DNA of 14,208 nt. Origin: Deltaproteobacteria bacterium (lineage in GTDB: Bacteria; Bdellovibrionota; UBA1018). The stretch covers positions 1-14,208 of the forward strand of contig JABDFB010000056.1 of the NCBI GenBank assembly GCA_013286765.1. Direction: 5' to 3'. Below are positions 1 through 7,600 of this stretch, one piece after another. Made by a program: the position numbers and the translations under genes. The notes beneath the pieces were generated by a model. The model did not search any database. It was not told the origin of the DNA and was given only the letters and a program-made list of their open reading frames with translations. Position 1 is the stretch's first letter. Each line of letters starts with the position of its first letter.

Positions 1-1
1 T

Positions 2-562
2 GATGCAGGACAGACTTCTCTTTTTGGCGGCACTAAAGTATCCAAAGCCGATCTCCGAATACGGGCCTATGGAGGTCTAGACGAATTGAATGCCTTCCTT
101 GGACTGGCGGTCACGGAGCTAAGTTCAGGAGATTTTCCGGCGGAGATTCAAAAGCGCCTGCAGAGGGTGCAAGAAGAACTCTTTCAATTGGGGGCAGAGT
201 TAGCAACACCACCAGGTAAAAACGTCGGGATTCCCTTAATCGATGAAAATGATGTGAAGCAGCTCGAAATAGAGATCGATGAAATGGATGAACGCCTCGC
301 CCCGATGAAGAATTTTATCCTACCCGGCGGAACAAAGTTCGCTGCTTTTACCCATGTTGCCCGAACGGTATGCCGCCGCACGGAACGAGATCTAGTTTCG
401 CTCGAGCATTCGCTTCAAGAAGCTAACCCTCCGCAATCGCTACGTCCCGTTGTGATTCAATATATAAATCGGCTCAGCGACTATCTCTTTGTGACGGCCC
501 GCTGGATTAATTTCCTCAGTAATGTTCAGGAACTCCCCTGGAAGCCGCGGCATACCAAATAG
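2..562 (+). CDS. ATP:cob(I)alamin adenosyltransferase, PduO type (5' partial)
   Basis: This enzyme transfers the adenosyl group of ATP to cob(I)alamin, giving adenosylcobalamin in the cytoplasm. The frame is open from base 2, so the gene begins before the window; 186 residues are visible and only about 8 N-terminal ones seem to be missing from a family of roughly 190. The first visible residues, DAGQTSLFGGTKVSK, are the ATP-binding N-terminal motif of the PduO family. They are followed by RAYGGLDELNAFLG, the FILPGGT motif, the signature VARTVCRRTERDL with its conserved Arg pair, and INRLSDYLFVTARWIN near the end. A TTG at 86 begins a shorter frame, but it falls inside the conserved DELNA motif and is not the start. 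The gene converges on the minus-strand gene ending at 599, with a 36-bp gap. Its product supplies AdoCbl-dependent enzymes, whereas MetH at the other end of the window uses methylcobalamin, so the two share only the cofactor. Confidence 0.95.
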   Translation, partial: DAGQTSLFGGTKVSKADLRIRAYGGLDELNAFLGLAVTELSSGDFPAEIQKRLQRVQEELFQLGAELATPPGKNVGIPLIDENDVKQLEIEIDEMDERLAPMKNFILPGGTKFAAFTHVARTVCRRTERDLVSLEHSLQEANPPQSLRPVVIQYINRLSDYLFVTARWINFLSNVQELPWKPRHTK

Positions 563-598
563 ATCGGATGCGAACGTCCATTTTTTGGGACAGAACGA

Positions 599-3232
599 TT
601 ACAATGAGCGTCTGTGCCCGCTAACACCAAAAATAGTGGGCTGAAGCTGCGGGTGCGCTAGTGGCCGCTGCTCTGGAAATTGAATCAAGCGCTCCTGCAT
701 GGAAGACCGTCGGTTCGGGCGCGAGTTCCGATGCCGTGGATAACCCACCTGTTGCAGATAGTGCACCCCATTTTGCTGAGGCTGACTGCTCAGCATATTA
801 CCGAAAGCCTGCACGCATCCTCCAGCAGGCTCTAAAGCCAAAAATACAGTTCCAAAGTTAGCCGGGCCCGGAGTGCTGGGTTGTTGATGGGACGGCTGAA
901 TAAGTATTGCAGATGGATTTGTCGTTTGGTTCGGGGGTGTGTACGGTGGCTGGTTTTGTGCTGCTAACGTCTGAGGTTGCGGATGCTTTTTATTTTGAGA
1001 ATTCTCATTTGCCAGAATTGTCCGCGCAATTTCGTCACCATTTGAAGCCGCTAACTTAAGGCAAAACGTTGACCTCAAATCTCGGTCCACCTGAGACGCA
1101 TTAGGCACCAATCCGAGTTGATACATAATACCTAGTTCCCTCTGTGCGCTGACAACGATTTGGCGAAGGCCAAATGGAGTATCACTAGAAATCGGCGTCA
1201 TCGCCGCTAATTTAAGTCGATAAATAGCTTTAGCTAAATTAGGCTTGGACATTCCTTTGTAAATAACAAACAATTTATAACTACTCACAGGATCGCCGTG
1301 GTCCGAGGCCTGTTCATACATCTTAATGGCAGCAGGCTTGTTTTTCGGCCAGTACGACATTGCTAAGTTGCGCTCAGCCAATCGAGTTTCCACTAACGTA
1401 GCTTTTGCTTCCTTGTCAACGAGTCGACCTCCACTACTTACTTTAGAGTCCGATACATTCACTCCCGGTTTGGAATCCAGAGGCGCTTTCTGATCGAGAA
1501 TGACCTGCTTAACAGCAGAATGACCAAAGTCAACCGGACTTAAACCTTCCACGGAAGGAATAGATGCCGTTGAAGTACGGAATAGCGTTACTGAGGGTTC
1601 AAAATTGAGGGGCATTAAAGAAGGACTGACGGGGCTACTAGGATCCATACTGCTGACGTCAAATTCAGAATCAGAGCTTGAATCTGCTTCAGAAACGACG
1701 GGGGAAGTTGGAGTCATTAGGGATGTCGTTTCAGTTTCACTTAATGTTTCCGGTAATTTTGCTACTATTTTTTCAAACTCTGTTCTTTCCGGTACAACTT
1801 TTTCGGAACTTTTCGGATCTCTTTTCTTCTTCTTTCCAGTCTTTTTTTTCTTTCTTTTAGGGTCAGAAGATGCAACTAATTTCGTTAGACTTTGATAGTC
1901 TTCTGCATGGAACTCGGATTGTCTAGCTTCTAAATACCTTCTTGCAGCAACTCTCAAAGCCAACACATCCAAATCTAATCGTTCCGACTGCTCCAAGTCA
2001 GGATCGAACCAACCCAAATTATTCACGTACTGAATAAAACTGAGAAACTCAGACTTATCTAACTGATCGATTTTTTCAACAAGCATTTTCACTACTCTCG
2101 AAACGAATTCTTTAAATCCAATATTGTCTGAGGCCTCATTGAAATTCCACGTTTCAGACGACGAATATTTTACCAAGACTTTAAACACTCTCAATAGTTC
2201 GTGCGAGTCATAATTTTTAATCTGAGGTCCTACGTTCTCACGCCATTCCTTAATCAGGTGTCCCACTGGACGATCCTGAAGCCTCCAGCTTAAAAACTCT
2301 AGAGCTTCTAAATAGGCAATCATCCTGTCTTTTTTGGCATGATTAGCCCGAATGGCATTTCTAAACTCGTTTATTTTAATTCTTTTTTTGCTTCCCCTGG
2401 TTCCATTCGGTTTCTCCACTCGCACTTCGTCAGTAATCATGAAACCAGCATAATTGTCAGAAAGCAAATAACCTTTAGTTTCAAAGTCAATGATCCTTTC
2501 TCTATTTTCCAGATTGATACCAGCTAACTTGGAATCAGAATTGATTTTGTCTACCAATCCTTCCACAAGCTCGATTTCACTGAATACTTTAGTTTCCATG
2601 AATTCAATGAGTGCAGCATCGGCATAGGGAACATTTTGTTCGATTCTATCGTCGAATGACTTTACGGCTCGATCTCCACCTAGCAATTGGAGCGCATGTC
2701 TCGCGCGTTCATCACTGCCATATTCAAAGCCAAATAGTTTTAAAAGAAACTCTTTTCTTAATTTATTTTCAAAATCAATACGATCTTGAGACTGCTTTCG
2801 GTACTTTTTACTCAGACTAAACCAGGCAGTGAGAACCTCATGAAAGCCATTACTATCTTTGAATAGCTGCGGCTCCGTCCGTAAATCAAACTTCTCGTCT
2901 CTAACCCTTTCACTGGTAAAAAATTTCGCCACTGCTGCAGTCCATGCGTGAATAAGGTTGTCGTCCGGCTGTATGCTAGGATAAGAATATACCTGGCTCC
3001 AATAATTTCCCAATTCGACAATCTGATCTCGATCATAGGAAGGCATTTCTTTTACCAATTCTTCTCGGTCTTTCCGACTATCAAGTGATCTATATAATGT
3101 TTGTTTATTTTTTTCTATTGAGACTGTCGCCGTATCGGCGGCTCTAGTACTACTTGAAATACATAAGAGAAAGAACGCGAGTGAACCATATAGGAATAAA
3201 GAAAAGACGATTGGATGCTGTAAACGTTTCAT
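599..3232 (-). CDS. Large exported protein of unknown function with degenerate Sel1-like repeats and low-complexity linkers
   Basis: I do not recognise a characterised family. I chose the ATG at 3232 (877 aa): it starts a clear signal peptide (MKRLQ, then a long hydrophobic stretch ending SSSTRA-AD) and has GGGAG upstream at about 11 nt. The open frame extends to a TTG at 3262, but that would put ten polar residues before the signal peptide. After cleavage come about 420 mostly helical, charged residues (roughly 35-455), then a lysine tract (459-471, KRKKKKTGKKKKR), then a Ser/Thr/Glu-rich linker (about 475-560). Residues about 615-745 contain helical pairs resembling Sel1/TPR repeats (for example LAERNLAMSYWPKNKPAAIK and STFCLKLAASNGDEIA). 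The tail, from about 745, is Pro/Gln-rich and ends in a basic patch (PRHRNSRPNRRSS). A role in protein-protein contact outside the cytoplasm is an inference from the repeats. No catalytic motif is visible. The C in FLLC is not in a convincing lipobox. Confidence 0.8.
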   Translation of the reverse strand: MKRLQHPIVFSLFLYGSLAFFLLCISSSTRAADTATVSIEKNKQTLYRSLDSRKDREELVKEMPSYDRDQIVELGNYWSQVYSYPSIQPDDNLIHAWTAAVAKFFTSERVRDEKFDLRTEPQLFKDSNGFHEVLTAWFSLSKKYRKQSQDRIDFENKLRKEFLLKLFGFEYGSDERARHALQLLGGDRAVKSFDDRIEQNVPYADAALIEFMETKVFSEIELVEGLVDKINSDSKLAGINLENRERIIDFETKGYLLSDNYAGFMITDEVRVEKPNGTRGSKKRIKINEFRNAIRANHAKKDRMIAYLEALEFLSWRLQDRPVGHLIKEWRENVGPQIKNYDSHELLRVFKVLVKYSSSETWNFNEASDNIGFKEFVSRVVKMLVEKIDQLDKSEFLSFIQYVNNLGWFDPDLEQSERLDLDVLALRVAARRYLEARQSEFHAEDYQSLTKLVASSDPKRKKKKTGKKKKRDPKSSEKVVPERTEFEKIVAKLPETLSETETTSLMTPTSPVVSEADSSSDSEFDVSSMDPSSPVSPSLMPLNFEPSVTLFRTSTASIPSVEGLSPVDFGHSAVKQVILDQKAPLDSKPGVNVSDSKVSSGGRLVDKEAKATLVETRLAERNLAMSYWPKNKPAAIKMYEQASDHGDPVSSYKLFVIYKGMSKPNLAKAIYRLKLAAMTPISSDTPFGLRQIVVSAQRELGIMYQLGLVPNASQVDRDLRSTFCLKLAASNGDEIARTILANENSQNKKHPQPQTLAAQNQPPYTPPNQTTNPSAILIQPSHQQPSTPGPANFGTVFLALEPAGGCVQAFGNMLSSQPQQNGVHYLQQVGYPRHRNSRPNRRSSMQERLIQFPEQRPLAHPQLQPTIFGVSGHRRSL

Positions 3233-3407
3233 ATCAATAGTAACTCCCGATGCCGAATGCAACCCTTTGAGCTAGTTCGTGCGACTTGCATTCTTTCGGG
3301 TAGTACTACAGATTGGTTTAAATTACTAGAAGCTATTGAAATTCTAATTATAATAATAAGTTACGGAATATTTATTCGATCATTAACTTATCTAAATCCA
3401 GGACACC
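3233..3407. other. A/T-rich intergenic region upstream of the 877-aa gene
   Basis: This 175-bp gap separates the dehydrogenase gene from the next minus-strand gene and probably holds the latter's promoter. The minus strand carries a TATAAT hexamer at 3352-3347, but no matching -35 stands 16-18 bp upstream, so the promoter is not assigned. No strong hairpin with a T-run follows the dehydrogenase stop. A small + strand open frame crosses this gap and runs into the dehydrogenase gene on the opposite strand; it has no supporting feature. Confidence 0.4.
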
Positions 3408-4502
3408 CTATTTCTTCTTCCCGATCCGATAAACGACACCTGCGTGATCATCGGAAACCAATAGAGTGCCCTCATCGAGTGTCAGCACGTCTACGGGCCG
3501 ACCCATGACTTCCCCTTTAGGCTGCAACCACCCTTCTGCGAAGACCTCATACTTTATCGCTTGATCTCCACTTAATGAAACCTGTGTAATTCGATATCCG
3601 ATCGGGTTTGTACGATTCCATGATCCGTGCTCGGCAATGATAATCCGATCTTTATTCCAAAACCGCATCCCGAGCGAAGCGACATGGGGCCCTAGTTTCA
3701 TCGCTGGCTTTTCAAACTCGGAACAAGGATGCTTCGCCCCGAACTCCGGATCCGAAATAAAACCGCCATGACAATACGGAAATCCAAAATTTAAACCTTT
3801 CTTATGTGCGTAATTTAACTCATCCGGGGGAGCGTCGTCGCCCAACCAGTCGCGCCCATTATCGGTGAACCATAGTTTCTTCGTCACTGGATGCCAGTCG
3901 AACCCAACACTATTTCTCACTCCTTTTGCAAAAATCTCAACGTCAGTTCCATTCTTTTTCATTCGCATAATGGTTGCATAGCGTGGATCCTCACGTTCGC
4001 AAATATTGCAAGGAGCTCCCACAGGAACGTACAGGTAGCCATCAGGCCCAAACGCGATAAATTTCCACCCGTGGTGCTTATCTTTGGGCAGCTTGTCGTA
4101 AACTACGACTGGCTTCGGTGGTTTTGACAGATGTTTTTCAATATTTGGGAATTTTAAAATGCGACTAATCTCTGCAACATAGAGTGCGCCCTCCTCCTCT
4201 GAGAAAGCGACACCATTTGGCTCATTCAGACCAGACGCAATTGTATAAATCTTGTCTGCTTTTCCCTTTTTTTGACTGTCCACTAGCGCATAGACTTTGC
4301 CCGCATCGCGAGACCCAACGAAATAAGTGCCTTCAGTCCCACGCGTTAGAGACCGCGCGCCTTCGAGATTATCTGCAAAGATGGAAATTTCATAACCGGC
4401 AGGGAGTTTAATCTTGGAAAGATCCACTCCGGCCTCGGCAAAGCTCACGGTGGTAATGGCGAAGACAAGGGTTATAGCGACGCGCAGAAATAGAGTTCTC
4501 AT
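3408..4502 (-). CDS. Exported PQQ-dependent-type sugar dehydrogenase (sorbosone dehydrogenase family, six-bladed beta-propeller)
   Basis: The product resembles the soluble glucose / L-sorbosone dehydrogenase family, periplasmic propellers that oxidise sugars with PQQ. Family features seen: GYEISIFADNLEGARSL at the first blade, LNEPNGVAFSEEEGALYVAE, HHGWKFIAFGPDGYLYVPVG around the expected active-site His, GVRNSVGFDWHP, WFTDNGRDWLGDDAPPDELN and LLVSDDHAGVVYRI in the last blade. The signal peptide begins MRTLFLRVAITLVFA and ends SFAEA. I chose the ATG at 4502 (364 aa) because it begins the signal peptide directly. An ATG at 4517 would add MSLVD and is possible. Neither has a visible Shine-Dalgarno, and the region upstream is occupied by a repeat (see 4521-4616). 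Some family members carry a C-terminal haem domain; no CxxCH is present here. Substrate cannot be told. No PQQ synthesis genes are in the window. Confidence 0.88.
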   Translation of the reverse strand: MRTLFLRVAITLVFAITTVSFAEAGVDLSKIKLPAGYEISIFADNLEGARSLTRGTEGTYFVGSRDAGKVYALVDSQKKGKADKIYTIASGLNEPNGVAFSEEEGALYVAEISRILKFPNIEKHLSKPPKPVVVYDKLPKDKHHGWKFIAFGPDGYLYVPVGAPCNICEREDPRYATIMRMKKNGTDVEIFAKGVRNSVGFDWHPVTKKLWFTDNGRDWLGDDAPPDELNYAHKKGLNFGFPYCHGGFISDPEFGAKHPCSEFEKPAMKLGPHVASLGMRFWNKDRIIIAEHGSWNRTNPIGYRITQVSLSGDQAIKYEVFAEGWLQPKGEVMGRPVDVLTLDEGTLLVSDDHAGVVYRIGKKK

Positions 4503-4518
4503 GTCGACCAACGACATG
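4500..4518 (-). promoter_or_regulatory. Short hairpin containing both candidate start codons of the dehydrogenase gene
   Basis: CATGTCG and CGACATG are perfect 7-bp arms (4500-4506 and 4512-4518) around a 5-nt loop. On the transcript each arm contains one of the two in-frame ATGs (at 4517 and 4502). The structure sits immediately beside the long inverted repeat at 4521-4616. A role in limiting translation initiation is inferred. Confidence 0.45.
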
Positions 4519-4520
4519 CA

Positions 4521-4616
4521 AAAAGGTGTCCGATGACTTTTTGATATTCGTCGCGTCAATGCTCAACTATTCACCACATGCTGCAGTGCCTATCAAAAAG
4601 TCATCGGACACCTTTT
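4521..4616. repeat. Perfect 26-bp inverted repeat pair, REP/BIME- or MITE-like, possibly also a terminator
   Basis: The left arm (4521-4546) begins AAAAGGTGTCCGATGACTTT and ends TTGATA. The right arm (4591-4616) is its exact reverse complement, and 44 bp lie between them. Each arm has partial internal symmetry (GTC-CGAT-GAC flanked by an A-run and a T-run), as expected of a REP-like single unit. The pair fills nearly all the space between the stop of the 1773-aa gene (4622) and the start of the dehydrogenase gene (4517 or 4502). On the minus-strand transcript it would form a 26-bp stem followed by a short U-run, so it may terminate or attenuate read-through into the dehydrogenase gene. A diverged copy lies at 9996-10021. 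No transposase is present in the window. Confidence 0.8.
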
Positions 4617-4621
4617 ATCTT

Positions 4622-7600
4622 TTATAAGCTCGGGTATAAGCTCGGGCTCTTTCCAAGATAACGAGTCAAAATTTCTATCATCTCTTCATTGAATCGTCTG
4701 TTATGTGTTGCATCGTGCTCATCCTCCTGTCCGTGGACGAACTCATGAGCAGCATCTCCCCTTCCTTTAGCGTAGATTTTTGGAATAGGTTTCTTTTGAA
4801 GCAGCATTTTTCTAAAATCGCGAAAATCAGACCCGAGAAGGTTATACGAAATAACTACATCTCGTCGCTTTCGCTTCGTATTCCTCCTTGCGGTACTTGC
4901 CTCACCCGCAGGCAGTATCCAACCTCTTTCAAACTGTCCTTTGTGAGCATGAGCCAGGGAAGAATCAGGTTCCTTGTAAAATTTTATGATTACATTTAAC
5001 TCCGGAAAAACATTTTCTAAATCTTTTTTATACTGATCTCTCATCATGAGCATGTAAGGTTGATCTCCTTTCCAGTCATCAGGTACTTCCTCCGGAATAT
5101 AATCTTTGCTTGGGTCGAATTTTAGATGCGCCTCTGGATCCGATCCAGTTTTCATCTTTTCACTATCATCGAATTTTGATTTTGTTGCCTTGGCTTCTAG
5201 TTTCGCCTGCTCTCGGTCACCTTCAATTTTTCCGGCAATTATTTGCTGAAATCGTCTAAGAATAGGCTTATATTCCTTCCCTAGCTTAGCAGTCATTTCT
5301 TTAACAAAGGCTTTACCATCCCAAGCGACGTCTAGGCGAAAATTTTTATCTTCTCGGAGCAGCGATTTCCGCACGAGATAGTCAAATACTGATTTCTTTA
5401 TTCCATTTAGACTTAAATGTTTAGTGCCAACAGGTAAGTTGAGAACAAAAGCTTCAAGCTCGTCCGCATTTTGGACCTGGCGAATGTCTTTAGCACCGGA
5501 AGCGTTCGAATCGGACGACTCAGGGATTCCAAAGCGATATTCGTAAAAGAAATCATAGGGCAATTTCAGATGATCAGGGTGTTCCAGCAGACTCTGCACA
5601 AGCAATTCAGACGCCCCGTGAAGGAGTGCTTCCTCAACTTGTGGCTGAATTTGTTCATGTTGAATAAATCCGGATCGCCCGCTGTTCTCTTTAAGATCTC
5701 CATCAATTCTTACTAAAAATTTTCCGGGAACAATCTTCTTAAATTCGTCCCAGATTTCAGGAAATTTCGTCAAATACTGATCCAGTCGAGAAGTTTGCAG
5801 AAAATCTCCAAAGAGAACTCCGCTTTGTGATCCATGGAATATTTTGATCGTTCCTTTTGTTTTTTCAACGTCCAAGACTGGACGTTCAACCAACAAACGC
5901 TCGGCGCCGCCTACAGACAATTCGTCAAGAGGTTTGCCATTAAAATGGACCCGCATCGGCGTGCCACCATCAGCAGCTTTCGTACCCATTCCCGCCGTTG
6001 CAGAGATAAGCCTTCCTTTGAGCTCTGCGATTGTCATTGGAGAGAGTGGACCCTTCTTTAGACAGGTAATTTTGACACCTTTTGTAAAAGCAGGATCGCC
6101 CGAAACCTCAGGCTTCCCAGACCGCTCCGCTAACTCTTCTGATGTCCCCTTGGCAATTTCGAGCTTTCCATCAGCACCTTTTCTTAAATAAATAAGATAT
6201 TTCTCACGTTTCCCACTGCTTTCCGGCGTCCAAGCTTCGACAGTCACTTCGTCAAAATACTGGAATAAACTCATAAAGCCCTGACCGAAGTTAATATTTT
6301 CTCCACCTCGATCTTTTGCACTAACCCCAGGAATATAAAAAGAATCCCAAAATTCCTTCGGCACTCCGTCACCAGTATCCCACATTTCTAAAATCAATTC
6401 GCCGAGCTTACTTTTGGACACATCAAAGTTAAACTGAGACGCATGAGCTTCTTTTGAGTTCTTTGGTACTTCCTTCATCCAATTCCAAGGGTCTAAATTC
6501 TGACTCATTACTTTTCGATATTCGACCGCAATTCTTTCGCCCTTCATCCGTGCAATTACGTCTGGGTCATCTTCTATCTTTACCATTGGAACTTCCGCTC
6601 TTGGAAATTCCATATTTTCTCGCTTTGGAGCAAGGCTTCCACCTAAGATCAGCGGGTAAATAGTAGAAGCACTATTCGGACCGAGCAGTCCGACATCTTC
6701 TCTCATGAGCAAGGCAATAATCTGAGCTTCGGTCTTCAAATCTGCAAGTTCAAATGCAGGCCTATTTCGCCCCTGGCCAATGGCTTTTCGATTGGCCGCA
6801 ATCCACTTCTCTCTGAGATCAGGCAAATCATCAAGAAATTCTGGGTTTCGTTTCGATTGAATCATTCGATCCAATTGTCCTTTCACAAAATCATGGCAAT
6901 TCTGCTCAATCTTGCCTTTGACAGCATCATTCCAAGTTATAGAGGGTAGAATCGCACGGGATTGAGATCCGCCAGGACAAAACCACCCGACAAACTCATT
7001 CATCTTTTTAAAAGAACTCGCGAATCTGATTCGGTCACTAGCGGAGTATAACTTTTCGATTTGAATCCAAGGTCGGCGATATCGATAAAAAATACTCTTT
7101 GCTTCAGAGCTTCCGTTAAGAGGTAAAAAAACCGTCTCTCGTGAAACAAAAGTCTTGGCATAGGCGGTAATGTCGTCAGGCGCCACATCTCGGTTGGGGT
7201 AGTGAAAATCTGCTAGATTGAGTAGATGGTCGAGATAGTGATTGTACTGGAACTTAAGATCACTGGTCTCGCTGGGATTGAGTAGGTTTGGTGCTCTCTT
7301 GATAACAAGTTCTTGTAAAAATCCGAGATATTCCAAAAAGTCTGAAATTTTATCAGTCTTCTGGTCACTCTTCCTTTCATTTTCTAAACTTTTTCCATCC
7401 TTTTTTCCTCCTTTTCGCTCTTCCAAAAACTTCGACGAAACCTCAACCAGCCTGGATTCCGCCCCTTCAACGTCTTTAAATGTGATGGAACGTTCCACAA
7501 TTTCTCGAGCCCTGTCCAAGTCTGTATTCAGAGTCGCAATAGGAACTTCGTTAGACTGCGATAATTTCGTAAGAATAGCTACTTCAGATCTAATATCTTT

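Noticed and set aside
565..592. Weak GTCC/GGAC hairpin between the two convergent genes as a bidirectional terminator
   Set aside because: Only four base pairs with a loop of eight and no proper T-run.
2651..2663. CGAATGACTTTAC within the 877-aa gene as another repeat copy
   Set aside because: It is coding, the match is short, and the flanking A-run and GGTGT are absent.
3401..3407. GGACACC next to the dehydrogenase stop, matching 7 bp of the 26-bp repeat arm
   Set aside because: Seven bases without the adjacent GATGAC or T-run is too little to call a repeat copy.
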